Shown: one piece after another, positions 49,859 through 59,667 of the stretch
Layout: every line of letters begins with the position of its first letter
Position numbering within the stretch: position 1 is the stretch's first letter
Source: Actinomycetes bacterium
Lineage (GTDB): Bacteria; Actinomycetota; Acidimicrobiia; Acidimicrobiales; Bog-793
Assembly: GCA_021798985.1 (NCBI GenBank)
Contig: JAJZBI010000001.1
Coordinates: forward strand, 1-64,000
Direction: 5' to 3'
Length of the DNA: 64,000 bases
Program-made: the position numbers and the translations under genes
The notes under the pieces: generated by a model
What the model was told of the DNA's origin: nothing
What the model saw: only the letters and a program-made list of their open reading frames with translations
The model's database searches: none

Positions 49859-51624
49859 GACCGCTTGGAGATGCTAGTCGCCCCCACGGCGGCGGCCCGG
49901 AGGAGCCCGTAGACGATGCCGTCGACGAGCGCCTCCCAAGAGGACTCGATGACGTTCTCGGACACCCCGATCGTCGACCAGCTCCCATCGGCGTCGGTCA
50001 CGTCGAGCAGCACCCTGGTCACCGCGCCCGTGCCCTTGGCCGTGTCGAGGACGCGCACTCGGTAGTCGGTGAGGCGCATGTGCTCGAGCTCGGGGAAGAA
50101 TGCGCCGATCGCCTGGCGCAGCGCCTGGTCGAGGGCGTGGACCGGGCCGTTGCCCTCGGCGGTCGCCACGACCCGCTCGTCACCGACGCGCACCTTGACC
50201 GTGGCCTCGGTGACGAGCGCGCCCGGGGCTGACCAGGGATGAACCAGCTCGGCGGCCTCCTCGTTGCGATGCCCACGACCGGGCGGGTCCGCTCGCCAGT
50301 CGGTGGTCACGCGGTAGGACTCGATGGTAAAGAAGCGGTCGAGCGGGCCGTCCGAGCCGGCCGCCGCCCGCATCAACAGCTCGAGCGAGCCGTCGGCGAC
50401 CTCGAAGTGGTAGCCCTCGTGCTCGAGGCGCTTCAGCGTCTCGACCACCTCGCCGGCAGCAGTGGAGTCGAGGTCGATGCCGAGCTCGGACGCCTTCAGG
50501 GAGATCGTCGACCGCCCCGACAGCTCGCTCACCACGACCCGGTTGCCGTTGCCGACGAGCTCGGGGCGGATGTGCTCGTAGGCCTCGGGCAGCCGGGCGA
50601 TCGCCGAGGTGTGCAGGCCTGCCTTGTGGGCGAAGGCCGCGGTGCCCACGTAGGGTCGCTGCGGGTCGAGCGCGACGTTGACGACCTCGGCGACGTGGCG
50701 GGCGACCGGCGTGACGAGCTCGAGGCGCTCGCGCGGGATCGTCTCGACGCCCATCTTCAGGCTCAAGTTGGCGATGGTCGCCGACAAGTCGGCGTTGCCG
50801 GCGCGCTCGCCGTAGCCATTGACGCAGCCCTGGACCTGGGTTGCCCCGCGGCGCACCGCGATCAGGCTATTGGCGACGGCGCAGCCCGAGTCGTTGTGGA
50901 AGTGCACGCCGAGCCCGGCGCCGACACGGGCGCGCACCGCGCTCACCACCGCCTCGACCTCATCAGGCAGGGTGCCGCCGTTGGTGTCGCACAAGACGAG
51001 GGCCTCGGCCCCGGCGGCCTCGGCCGCTGCGAGCACCGCGAGGGAGAAATCCGGGTCCGCCCGGTAGCCGTCGAAGAAGTGCTCGGCGTCGAGCATCACC
51101 CGGCGACCCTCGGCGCGCAAGAACGCCACCGAGTCGGCGACCATCGCCACGGCCTCCTCGGGCGTCGTGCGCAGGGCCATCCGGACCTGCAGCGCGGAGG
51201 CCTTGGCCACCAGGCAGACGACGTCGGTCTGGGCGGCGAGCAGCGCACCAAGCCCGGCATCCGCGCCGGCGGTGATGCCCGCCCGGCGCGTCGATCCGAA
51301 GGCGACGAGGGTGGAGTGGGCGAGCTTCAGCTCATCGCGGGCCCGCTGGAAGAACTCGTCGTCCTTCGGGTTGGCGCCTGGCCACCCGCCTTCGATGTAG
51401 GCGACGCCGAGATGGTCCAGCTGCTCGGCGACCTTCAGCTTGTCGTCGACGGTGAGCGACATCCCCTCTTGCTGGGAGCCGTCGCGCAGCGTCGTGTCGT
51501 AGACCTCGACCGCACGGGGCAGCTCGGACGGCACCGTCGCGTCGTGGTGGCCGCCCGCAGCGCCGTGGTGGTGGCCAGGCGATGCCACGGGGGCGTCGTG
51601 GTGCTCGTGGGGCTCATGCGACAT
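49855..51624 (-). CDS. cimA: (R)-citramalate synthase
   Basis: A 589-residue enzyme condensing acetyl-CoA with pyruvate to citramalate, opening a threonine-independent route to 2-oxobutyrate and isoleucine. The HMGL-like barrel starts VEVYDTTLRDGSQQEGMSLT, with metal ligands in VHFHNDSGCAVANS and the GCVNGYGERAGNADL loop; the C-terminal regulatory domain (about 410-545) resembles LeuA's feedback domain. Homology to the CimA/AksA type is clearer than to LeuA. Residues 1-31 form an odd histidine-rich leader (HEPHEHHDAP, PGHHHGAAGGHHD). The ATG overlaps the ilvE stop by 11 bases. Downstream LeuCD and LeuB handle the citramalate products. Confidence 0.88.
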   Translation of the reverse strand: MSHEPHEHHDAPVASPGHHHGAAGGHHDATVPSELPRAVEVYDTTLRDGSQQEGMSLTVDDKLKVAEQLDHLGVAYIEGGWPGANPKDDEFFQRARDELKLAHSTLVAFGSTRRAGITAGADAGLGALLAAQTDVVCLVAKASALQVRMALRTTPEEAVAMVADSVAFLRAEGRRVMLDAEHFFDGYRADPDFSLAVLAAAEAAGAEALVLCDTNGGTLPDEVEAVVSAVRARVGAGLGVHFHNDSGCAVANSLIAVRRGATQVQGCVNGYGERAGNADLSATIANLSLKMGVETIPRERLELVTPVARHVAEVVNVALDPQRPYVGTAAFAHKAGLHTSAIARLPEAYEHIRPELVGNGNRVVVSELSGRSTISLKASELGIDLDSTAAGEVVETLKRLEHEGYHFEVADGSLELLMRAAAGSDGPLDRFFTIESYRVTTDWRADPPGRGHRNEEAAELVHPWSAPGALVTEATVKVRVGDERVVATAEGNGPVHALDQALRQAIGAFFPELEHMRLTDYRVRVLDTAKGTGAVTRVLLDVTDADGSWSTIGVSENVIESSWEALVDGIVYGLLRAAAVGATSISKRS

Positions 51625-52540
51625 AGTCCAGCCAGTCCTTGTAGCGCTCCTGCTCGCCCCGCACTGCCGCCAGGTACACCTCCTGGATCGCCTTGGTCAC
51701 CGGCCCGCGCTCGCCGGTACCGACCAGGTGGTCGTCGACCGAGGCGATCGGCACGACCTCGGCGGCCGTGCCGGTGAGGAAGGCCTCGTCGGCGACGTAG
51801 AGGTCCGCCCGACGCAACAGGCCCGGCTGGACCTCGAAGCCGAGGTCTCGAGCGATCCTCGTCACCGCATCGGCGGTGATGCCCTCGAGGGCGCCGACCG
51901 TCGAGGGGTTCGGCGTCGAGATCTTGCCGTCGCGCACGAGAAAGAGGTTCTCGCCCGTGCCCTCGGCGAGATAGCCGTCGGTCGTGCACATCAGCGCCTC
52001 GTCGTAGCCGGCACGCACGGCCTCCACCTTGGCGAGCGAGGAGTTGATATAAAAGCCCGTCGCCTTGGCGGCCGTCGGCAGCGCACGAGGGTCGTGGCGC
52101 GCCCACGAGCTGACCTTCAGGCGAATGCCCGAGCCGCTCGCGTGGTCGCCGAGGTAGGCACCCCAGGGCCACACCGCGACGGCGACGCGGGTCTCGCACG
52201 GCAGCGGGTTGAGCCCCATCTCGCCGTAGCCGAGGTAGGCGAGGGGACGGATGTAGCAGGCATCGAGCCCGCTCGCGCGCACCGTCTGCTTCACGGCGTC
52301 GGTCAGCTCGTCGAGCGAGTAGGGCATCTTCATGTCCAACAGGCGCGCCGAGCGGATGAAGCGCTCGAGGTGCTCGCGCAGGCGGAAGACCGCCGGGCCT
52401 GCGTCGGTGCGGTAGGCACGGATGCCCTCGAAGACGCCCGAGCCGTAGTGCAACGAGTGCGTGAGGACGTGCACGGTCGCTCGCTCCCAGTCGACGAGCT
52501 CGCCGTCCATCCAGATCTTGGCCGTCGGAGTGATCGGCAT
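51614..52540 (-). CDS. ilvE: Branched-chain amino acid aminotransferase
   Basis: A 308-residue class IV PLP aminotransferase that transfers amino groups to the 2-oxo acids of Ile, Leu and Val. MDGELVDWERATVHVLTHSL, then YGSGVFEGIRAY, and the Schiff-base lysine region KATGFYINSSLAKVEAVRAG, then EGTGENLFLV are typical. The ATG at 52540 begins after GGGAGG, which overlaps the leuB stop. It lies between leuB and cimA, so it takes products of both the leucine and citramalate routes. Confidence 0.93.
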   Translation of the reverse strand: MPITPTAKIWMDGELVDWERATVHVLTHSLHYGSGVFEGIRAYRTDAGPAVFRLREHLERFIRSARLLDMKMPYSLDELTDAVKQTVRASGLDACYIRPLAYLGYGEMGLNPLPCETRVAVAVWPWGAYLGDHASGSGIRLKVSSWARHDPRALPTAAKATGFYINSSLAKVEAVRAGYDEALMCTTDGYLAEGTGENLFLVRDGKISTPNPSTVGALEGITADAVTRIARDLGFEVQPGLLRRADLYVADEAFLTGTAAEVVPIASVDDHLVGTGERGPVTKAIQEVYLAAVRGEQERYKDWLDYVA

Positions 52541-52541
52541 C

Positions 52542-53567
52542 TCACACCCTCCCTGCGACGGCGTCGCCGATCGCCGTCGTCGTCCACTCGCCGCCGGCAG
52601 CGGCGATCTCATCTTGCAGCGCCAGCACCGCCTGCTCCACCCGCTGCGCGGCGTCGTGCTCCCCGAGGTGCTCGAGCATCATCCCCGCCGAGCGGATCGC
52701 CGCCAGCGGGTTGGCCTTCCCGGTGCCGACGATGTCGTGCGCCGCGCCGTGCACCGGCTCGAACATCGACGGGCCCGTGCGCGCCGGGTTCAAGTTGGCG
52801 GAGGCGGCGAGGCCGATCCCGCCCGTTACGGCGCCGGCGAGATCGGTGAGGATGTCGCCGAAGAGGTTGTCGGTGACGATCACGTCGTAGCGCTCGGCCG
52901 CCGTGGCGAGGTAGATCGTGGCGGCGTCCACGTGGTGGTAGCCGGTGCTCACCTCGGGGTGCTCGGTGGCGACGTCGTTGAAGGTCCGCTGCCACAGATC
53001 ACCGGAGAAGGTGAGGACGTTGGTCTTGTGCACCAAAGTCGCCGAGCGCCGCGGGCGGCGCTCGGCGAGCTCGAAGGCAAAGCGCACGCAGCGCTCGACC
53101 CCAAAGCGGGTGTTGACCGAACCCTGGGTGGCGACCTCGTTCGGCGTGCCTCGGCGCAACAGGCCGCCCTCGCCGACGTAGGGGCCCTCGGTGTTCTCGC
53201 GCACCACCGCAAAGTCGGCGCTCGGCGCGATCGCGCCCGGGACGCCGTTGAAGGGTCGCAGGTTGATGTACAGGTCGAGGCTGAAGCGCAGGCGCAACAG
53301 CAGCCCGCGCTCGAGCACGCCGGGGGGGACCTCACTCGAGCCGATCGCCGGGCCGATGGCACCGAGCAAGATCGCGTCGGTCGCCTGGAGCTCGTCGAGC
53401 ACGCTGTCGGGCAGGACCTCGCCGGTCCGCACGTAGCGGGCAGCCCCGAGGTCGTAGTCGACCGTCGAGAGCCGCACCCCGGTCGCCTCCACGACCTTCA
53501 GCGCCTCGGCGGTGACCTCGGGACCGATCCCGTCCCCGCCGATCACCGCCACCTTGTAAGCCGCCAC
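52542..53567 (-). CDS. leuB: 3-isopropylmalate dehydrogenase
   Basis: A 341-residue NAD-dependent decarboxylating dehydrogenase that converts 3-isopropylmalate to 2-oxoisocaproate; with citramalate feeding it also acts on 3-methylmalate. [20 protein letters not shown], then [43 protein letters not shown] and [10 protein letters not shown] are family blocks. GTG 53567 follows GAGGAGGAAGC. An attenuator with a Val/Ile leader peptide lies directly upstream. Confidence 0.94.
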   Translation of the reverse strand: MAAYKVAVIGGDGIGPEVTAEALKVVEATGVRLSTVDYDLGAARYVRTGEVLPDSVLDELQATDAILLGAIGPAIGSSEVPPGVLERGLLLRLRFSLDLYINLRPFNGVPGAIAPSADFAVVRENTEGPYVGEGGLLRRGTPNEVATQGSVNTRFGVERCVRFAFELAERRPRRSATLVHKTNVLTFSGDLWQRTFNDVATEHPEVSTGYHHVDAATIYLATAAERYDVIVTDNLFGDILTDLAGAVTGGIGLAASANLNPARTGPSMFEPVHGAAHDIVGTGKANPLAAIRSAGMMLEHLGEHDAAQRVEQAVLALQDEIAAAGGEWTTTAIGDAVAGRV

Positions 53568-53661
53568 CGCTTGCTTCCTCCTCAGCGCCCTGGACCGCCT
53601 CCAGCGGTCCGCATCCGATCCTGTGTGCCGCCCCACCCGGCGCCCAGTCGCCTCCGGGTAC

Positions 53662-53687
53662 AAAAAAAGCCGCCCCAGAGGGACGGC
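53662..53687 (-). terminator. Attenuator terminator of the leuB-ilvE-cimA operon
   Basis: On the minus strand GCCGTCCC and GGGGCGGC pair (one G:U) around a three-base loop, followed by TTTTTTT. It ends 95 bases before leuB, after the leader peptide and hairpin. Confidence 0.88.
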
Positions 53688-53688
53688 A

Positions 53689-53719
53689 AGCGACGCGACC
53701 CGAGACGGGCTGCGTCGCT
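53689..53719 (-). promoter_or_regulatory. Hairpin 1 of the leuB leader
   Basis: AGCGACGC and GCGTCGCT form an eight-base stem that continues with CCCG/CGGG inside. It starts within the leader peptide's stop codon and ends just before the terminator, the position of a pause or antitermination-competing hairpin in ribosome-mediated attenuators. Confidence 0.75.
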
Positions 53720-53751
53720 CAGGGAATTACGAAGACCTGCGGGGGCGTCAT
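53719..53751 (-). CDS. Leader peptide of the leuB operon ([10 protein letters not shown])
   Basis: A ten-codon frame reading [10 protein letters not shown] and TGA. The Val, Val and Ile codons near its end would stall the ribosome when these amino acids are scarce, which would prevent hairpin 1 and terminator pairing order and allow leuB expression. The content fits an operon that makes isoleucine via CimA. GGGAG lies about 12 bases upstream, rather far; translation may instead be nearly leaderless (see the promoter). Confidence 0.7.
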   Translation of the reverse strand: MTPPQVFVIP

Positions 53752-53759
53752 ACCTGGTC

Positions 53760-53788
53760 AGTCTCCCAAGTCCCTGCTGCGCCGTCAA
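53760..53788 (-). promoter_or_regulatory. Predicted promoter of the leuB leader
   Basis: TTGACG (53788-53783) and GAGACT (53765-53760) are 17 bases apart. A start site about seven bases after the -10 falls at or within a few bases of the leader-peptide ATG. The arrangement resembles the leuA leader promoter. Confidence 0.5.
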
Positions 53789-53833
53789 CTCGGGCGCGGG
53801 CCGGCGCCGCGCCGGGCGCGCGAACATGGACGG

Positions 53834-54292
53834 GTGACTCGGTTGCCGCCCGGTCGCCGCCAGCTTCGTGCCTCAGATGCCGAGCGGGACGCGGTCGTCC
53901 ACCAGCTGCGCGACGCCAGCGCGGCCGGTCGGCTCGAGCTGTCCGAGACCACCGAGCGGATCGAACGGGCACTTGAGTCCAAGACGCTCGGCGAGCTCGA
54001 CGACCTCGTCGCCGACCTGCCGCCCGCATCCGACTCGCCTGCTCCACCGAGCGCGCCCATCTCGGCGTGGCGCTCGCCCCGCCTGTGGTCGCGGGCCATC
54101 CAGCTCGTGATCTTGAACGCCTTCTGCCTGGCGATCTGGGCCCCGAAGGCCGGGCACGGCTTCTGGCCTGCCTGGGTGCTGCTCGCGAGCGCGCTGTGGT
54201 TCGCCCGCAGCGTGACGCGCCAGCTCGAGCGCGAGCGCCGTCGTCAGCGCCGGGCGCTGCGCCGGACGCTGCCGCCCCGCCTCGACCGCTAG
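53834..54292 (+). CDS. DUF1707 membrane protein
   Basis: A 152-residue protein. The N-terminal DUF1707 domain contains RASDAERDAVVHQLRDASAA and GRLELSETTERIERALESKT, an antitoxin-like helical hairpin common in actinobacteria. Two hydrophobic segments follow (AIQLVILNAFCLAIWAP; FWPAWVLLASALWFARS). The C-terminus is rich in arginine. GTG 53834 lies just over 80 bases from the leuB leader in divergent orientation. Function unknown, possibly envelope signalling. Confidence 0.82.
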   Translation: MTRLPPGRRQLRASDAERDAVVHQLRDASAAGRLELSETTERIERALESKTLGELDDLVADLPPASDSPAPPSAPISAWRSPRLWSRAIQLVILNAFCLAIWAPKAGHGFWPAWVLLASALWFARSVTRQLERERRRQRRALRRTLPPRLDR

Positions 54293-54354
54293 GCGAACCG
54301 CGGGGCGCCCTTGTGCCGAGACGCGCCGGTTCGCCGAAGCGATAACTTCGAGCA

Positions 54355-54822
54355 ATGAGCGAGACCCACCTCAGCCCCGAGGCGCACGGCCGCCTCGTCG
54401 CCGAGCTCGAGGACCTGACGACCCGGGGACGGATCGAGATCGCCAAGCAGATCGAGGCGGCACGCGCCCTCGGTGACCTCTCCGAGAACGGCGACTACCA
54501 CGCCGCCAAGGACGCGCAGGGAAAGATGGAGGCACGTATCCGCCAGATCCAGGCGATGCTCGAATCGGCGGTGATCGTCGAGCAGGCGGGCTCGACCGAC
54601 GGGACCGTCAAGGCGGGCGCGATCGTCGCGATCCGCTACGAGGGTGACGAAGACACCGAGCGCTACCTCGTCGGCTCGATCGAAGAGCGACGCGACGACG
54701 TCTCGGTGATCTCGCCCGGCTCGCCGCTCGGCCAGGCGCTGCTCGGCCACCGAGCCGGCGAGCTGGTGGAGTACGAGGCGCCGAACGGTCGGTTGCGCGT
54801 CGAGATCGCAACGGTCGAATAG
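54355..54822 (+). CDS. greA: Transcription elongation factor GreA
   Basis: A 155-residue factor that inserts a coiled coil into the RNA polymerase secondary channel and triggers cleavage of backtracked RNA. The tip acidic motif is [20 protein letters not shown], with the catalytic D and E in place. The C-terminal FKBP-like domain ends with [20 protein letters not shown]. It sits 23 bases before leuC, possibly on the same transcript. Confidence 0.95.
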   Translation: MSETHLSPEAHGRLVAELEDLTTRGRIEIAKQIEAARALGDLSENGDYHAAKDAQGKMEARIRQIQAMLESAVIVEQAGSTDGTVKAGAIVAIRYEGDEDTERYLVGSIEERRDDVSVISPGSPLGQALLGHRAGELVEYEAPNGRLRVEIATVE

Positions 54823-54845
54823 CAGCGGGACAGGGGAACCGGGAC

Positions 54846-56252
54846 ATGGCAAAGACGCTGTCGGAGAAGATCTGGGAACGGCACCTCGTGCGCGCCGGCG
54901 ACGGCGCCGCCGAACCCGACCTGCTCTACATCGATCTGCACCTCGTGCACGAGGTGACCTCGCCACAGGCCTTTGAGGGCCTGCGCATGGCGGGGCGTCG
55001 TGTGCGCCGCCCGGACCTCACCGTGGCGACCGCGGACCACAACGTGCCGACGCTCGACATCGACAAGCCAGTCGCGGATCCCGTCTCGCGGCGCCAGCTC
55101 GAGGCGCTCGCCACCAACTGCGAAGAGTTCGGCGTCACCTTGTTCCCGATGGGCCACCCCAACCAGGGCATCGTGCACGTCATCGGGCCCGAGCAAGGCC
55201 TCAGCCAGCCCGGCATGACGATCGTCTGCGGCGACAGCCACACCTCGACCCACGGCGCATTCGGCGCCTTGGCCTTCGGGATCGGCACGTCGGAGGTCGA
55301 GCACGTCCTCGCCACCCAGACCCTCCCCCAGCAGCGGCCAAAGACCATGGCGGTCGAGGTCGAAGGCGAGGTCAGCCCCGAGATCAGCCCGAAGGACATC
55401 GTCCTGGCCATCGTCGGCCGCCTCGGAACCGGGGGCGGCATCGGCCACGTCATCGAGTACCGCGGCTCAGCGATTCGGGCGCTGTCGATGGAGGGCCGGA
55501 TGACGGTGTGCAACATGACCATCGAGGCCGGCGCGCGCGCCGGCCTCGTCGCGCCCGACGAGGTCACCTTCGCTTACCTCGAAGGCCGGGAGCACGCCCC
55601 CGGCGGCAAGGACTTCGACCGGGCGGTCGAGGCGTGGCGCTCGCTTGCGACCGACGAGGGCGCCCACTTCGACACGTTGGTGCGCCTCGACGCCGCCATG
55701 ATCGTCCCCAACGTCACCTGGGGGACCAACCCCGGCCAGGTGGTGGCGCTCGACGGCGCGGTCCCCGACCCCGACAGCTTCAGCGAAGCGCGCGAGCGCG
55801 AAGCGGCCGCCCGCGCCCTTGCCTACATGGGCCTGTCGGCGGGGACGCCGATGCGCGACATCCCGCTCGACGCGGTCTTCATCGGCTCGTGCACCAACTC
55901 CCGCATCGAGGACCTGCGCGTCGTCGCCGGCGTCGTCGCCGGCCACAAGGTGGCGCCCGGCCTGCGGGCGATGGTCGTCCCGGGCTCGCGGCGCGTGAAG
56001 GCCCAAGCCGAGTCCGAGGGGCTGCACGAGATCTTCACCGCGGCGGGCTTTGAGTGGCGCGAGGCGGGCTGCTCGATGTGCCTCGGCATGAACCCCGACC
56101 AGCTCTCGCCCGGCGAGCGCTGCGCCTCAACGTCGAACCGCAACTTCGAGGGGCGCCAGGGCCGCGGCGGGCGCACCCACCTCGTCTCGCCGGCGATCGC
56201 CGCCGCGAGCGCCATCGCCGGGCACTTCGCGAGCCCCGACCGGCTCGACTGA
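54846..56252 (+). CDS. leuC: 3-isopropylmalate dehydratase large subunit
   Basis: A 468-residue aconitase-type enzyme that, with LeuD, isomerises 2- to 3-isopropylmalate and can serve (citra)malate as well. The 4Fe-4S ligands are in [13 protein letters not shown] and the C-x2-C of [20 protein letters not shown]. Substrate-binding blocks include [20 protein letters not shown] and the [20 protein letters not shown] segment. ATG 54846 follows AGGGGAACCGGG. leuD begins 25 bases after the stop. Confidence 0.95.
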   Translation: MAKTLSEKIWERHLVRAGDGAAEPDLLYIDLHLVHEVTSPQAFEGLRMAGRRVRRPDLTVATADHNVPTLDIDKPVADPVSRRQLEALATNCEEFGVTLFPMGHPNQGIVHVIGPEQGLSQPGMTIVCGDSHTSTHGAFGALAFGIGTSEVEHVLATQTLPQQRPKTMAVEVEGEVSPEISPKDIVLAIVGRLGTGGGIGHVIEYRGSAIRALSMEGRMTVCNMTIEAGARAGLVAPDEVTFAYLEGREHAPGGKDFDRAVEAWRSLATDEGAHFDTLVRLDAAMIVPNVTWGTNPGQVVALDGAVPDPDSFSEAREREAAARALAYMGLSAGTPMRDIPLDAVFIGSCTNSRIEDLRVVAGVVAGHKVAPGLRAMVVPGSRRVKAQAESEGLHEIFTAAGFEWREAGCSMCLGMNPDQLSPGERCASTSNRNFEGRQGRGGRTHLVSPAIAAASAIAGHFASPDRLD

Positions 56253-56277
56253 GCATCGCCAAGCGTCAAGGAGCCCC

Positions 56278-56874
56278 ATGGAACCCGTGCAGGCAGTGAT
56301 CGGCCGGGCGGTCCCCCTGGACCGCTCGGACGTCGACACCGACCAGATCATCCCGAGCGAGTGGCTGAAGCGGATCGAGCGCACCGGCTTTGGTGCCGGG
56401 CTGTTCGCCGAGTGGCGCGACGCGCGCGACTTCGTGCTCAACCGCCCTGAGTACGCCGGCGCGACGGTCCTCGTCGCCGGGCCCAACTTCGGCACGGGCT
56501 CGTCGCGCGAGCACGCCGTGTGGGCACTCGTCGACTACGGCTTTCGCGCCGTCATCAGCCCGCGGATCGCCGACATCTTCCGCAACAACTCGACGCGCTC
56601 GGGCCTCGTGCCCGCCGAGGTCGACCCCGAGCTCGGCCGGGCGCTGCTCGAGGCCGTGCGCGCCGACCCGGACCTCGAGATCGTGGTCGACGTGGAGCGT
56701 CGCCTGGTCGAGGCGCCGGCGGCGGGCATCTCCGGGCCGTTCCGCCTGGACGACTCCGCACGTGAGCGCTTGCTGCGCGGCCTCGACGACATCGGCGTCA
56801 CCTTGGCGCACGCCGAGGAGATCAGCGCCTTTGAGGCCGGACGGCCCGATTGGATGCCGGCGCTCAGCGCCTGA
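56278..56874 (+). CDS. leuD: 3-isopropylmalate dehydratase small subunit
   Basis: A 198-residue swivelling domain that completes the active site of LeuC. GRAVPLDRSDVDTDQIIPSE, then FNFGTGSSREHAVWAL (here PNFGTGSSREHAVWALVDYG), and FRAVISPRIADIFRNNSTRS are diagnostic. It follows leuC immediately, and the pair serves both leucine and citramalate pathways. Confidence 0.95.
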   Translation: MEPVQAVIGRAVPLDRSDVDTDQIIPSEWLKRIERTGFGAGLFAEWRDARDFVLNRPEYAGATVLVAGPNFGTGSSREHAVWALVDYGFRAVISPRIADIFRNNSTRSGLVPAEVDPELGRALLEAVRADPDLEIVVDVERRLVEAPAAGISGPFRLDDSARERLLRGLDDIGVTLAHAEEISAFEAGRPDWMPALSA

Positions 56875-56875
56875 A

Positions 56876-57418
56876 TCAGCGCGAGAAGCGAACCCGCGGC
56901 GTGCCGCCGCGGGTCACGTCGAACCAGTCCCACATCCCGTCGAGCTCGTGCGCAGTCACCAAGCAGGCGATGCGGTAGGTGCCGACACGCGAGGCGACGA
57001 AGGAGAAGGTCGAGGTCACCCCGTGGGCGAGGCCGTGGACCGGGTTCGCGCTGACCGAGCCGGGGAAGGCGAAGGGGGCGCCGCTCGTGCTCGGCGTGGC
57101 GTTGGTGACCACGGCGCACGAGTGCGTGAAGGTCGTCGACTCGTTCGTGCAGGTGACGTCGACCTTCCAGCCGACGGGCACGTCGATGGTCATCGCTCCG
57201 CTGCCGTAGCCGTCGAAGTTGAACCCCGAGTTCGCCGAGGTCAAGGCGGCGTCCAAGGTGAGATGGACGACGCGGGCATCCCTTGAGGACTTGAGGATCT
57301 GGCCGGCCGACAGCGGCGAGGACGCCGAGGACGAGCACGCCGAGGCGAGGGCGCCCGCTGCGAGCACGCCGGCGACGGCAACGCCGCGCCGGACGTGCCG
57401 CTCTGGCACCAGGCGCAC
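56876..57418 (-). CDS. Sulfocyanin-like blue copper lipoprotein
   Basis: A 180-residue secreted protein with lipobox LASAC (C28). The mature domain is a cupredoxin of the sulfocyanin type: NSGFNFDGYGSGAMTIDVPV and GWKVDVTCTNESTTFTHSC precede the copper site. Type 1 copper ligands appear as H99 and C152-x4-H157-x4-M162. Sulfocyanins carry electrons in archaeal and bacterial iron or sulfur oxidation at low pH. GTG 57418 begins seven bases after the leuA stop on the same strand, so the gene may lie under the leuA attenuator. Its redox partner is unknown; other cupredoxins are possible. Confidence 0.75.
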   Translation of the reverse strand: MRLVPERHVRRGVAVAGVLAAGALASACSSSASSPLSAGQILKSSRDARVVHLTLDAALTSANSGFNFDGYGSGAMTIDVPVGWKVDVTCTNESTTFTHSCAVVTNATPSTSGAPFAFPGSVSANPVHGLAHGVTSTFSFVASRVGTYRIACLVTAHELDGMWDWFDVTRGGTPRVRFSR

Positions 57419-57424
57419 CCGCGC

Positions 57425-59140
<1,716 letters not shown>

Positions 59141-59153
59141 TCAGTCAGGCAAC

Positions 59154-59185
59154 AAAAAACCTCCTGGCCGAGGCGGCACAGGAGG
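59154..59185 (-). terminator. Attenuator terminator upstream of leuA
   Basis: CCTCCTG and CAGGAGG (with inner GCC/GGC) pair around a loop, followed by TTTTTT on the minus strand. It lies 44 bases before leuA. Confidence 0.88.
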
Positions 59186-59188
59186 TAG

Positions 59189-59212
59189 CGGCGAGCGCGG
59201 TGGCGCTCGCCG
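59189..59212 (-). promoter_or_regulatory. Hairpin 1 of the leuA leader
   Basis: CGGCGAGCG and CGCTCGCCG form a perfect nine-base stem around a six-base loop. It begins directly after the leader-peptide stop codon and ends four bases before the terminator stem. Confidence 0.8.
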
Positions 59213-59251
59213 TCAGGTAAGGAGGAGCTGCTCGAAGGTGGGCTGGAACAT
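59213..59251 (-). CDS. Leucine leader peptide of leuA (MFQPTFEQLLLT)
   Basis: A twelve-codon frame ending CTC CTC CTT ACC TGA. Three consecutive leucine codons sit where a stalled ribosome would cover the start of hairpin 1. An in-frame GTG precedes the ATG directly. No strong ribosome-binding site is upstream, and the predicted start site leaves little or no 5' leader. The product explains leucine-dependent control of leuA. Confidence 0.8.
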   Translation of the reverse strand: MFQPTFEQLLLT

Positions 59252-59259
59252 CACCTAGC

Positions 59260-59289
59260 AGTGTGCGCGCGCCCACCGGCCGCCGTCAA
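59260..59289 (-). promoter_or_regulatory. Predicted promoter of the leuA leader
   Basis: TTGACG (59289-59284) and CACACT (59265-59260) are separated by 18 bases. Seven bases after the -10 lie at the GTG/ATG of the leader peptide, suggesting a leaderless leader peptide. Confidence 0.5.
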
Positions 59290-59348
59290 GGCAGCCCCGC
59301 GTCCCAGCGCTCAGCTGGTCGGTAGCCTGCGGCCGAGGAGGTCATCAC

Positions 59349-59621
59349 ATGAAGCTGCCAATTCGGCATGCCCCATCGTCGAAGGTGAAGCTCGGGCTCG
59401 CAGCGGGCCTGGCGAGCGGTGCGATCGCCGGCGTGCTGGCAATCGTCCAGCGCCGCCGGAAAAAGCGCGCCGAGCGCAACAACGCCGCCTTTGCTCGTGC
59501 CAGCGAGGGCCTGTGGCCACGCGACCCAGGACCCGAGGGCGAAGCGGTCAAGATCGCCGCCACCCGCGTCGCCGGCACGCCGACCCCGGCGCCCGACCCG
59601 GACGCGCCGAGCGCCGCCTGA
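59349..59621 (+). CDS. Small membrane-anchored hypothetical protein
   Basis: A 90-residue protein with one hydrophobic segment near the N-terminus (LGLAAGLASGAIAGVLAIV) preceded by basic residues and followed by RRRKKRAERNN, a positive-inside cluster that puts the C-terminus in the cytoplasm. The tail is Pro/Ala-rich. ATG 59349 has GAGGAGG at good distance. Function unknown. Confidence 0.65.
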   Translation: MKLPIRHAPSSKVKLGLAAGLASGAIAGVLAIVQRRRKKRAERNNAAFARASEGLWPRDPGPEGEAVKIAATRVAGTPTPAPDPDAPSAA

Positions 59622-59633
59622 GCGCACCTCGCA

Positions 59634-59661
59634 CCGCCGGGGCCGATCGGCCCCGGCGGTC
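59634..59661. terminator. Bidirectional hairpin
   Basis: ACCGCCGGGGCC and GGCCCCGGCGGT pair perfectly around GATC, seven bases from the aminotransferase stop and between convergent genes. It may terminate both. Confidence 0.65.
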
Positions 59662-59667
59662 GGAGGC

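Noticed and set aside
53662-53751. T-box riboswitch upstream of leuB
   Set aside because: The leader is too short for a T-box stem I, no T-box sequence is visible, and a leader peptide with regulatory codons explains it better.
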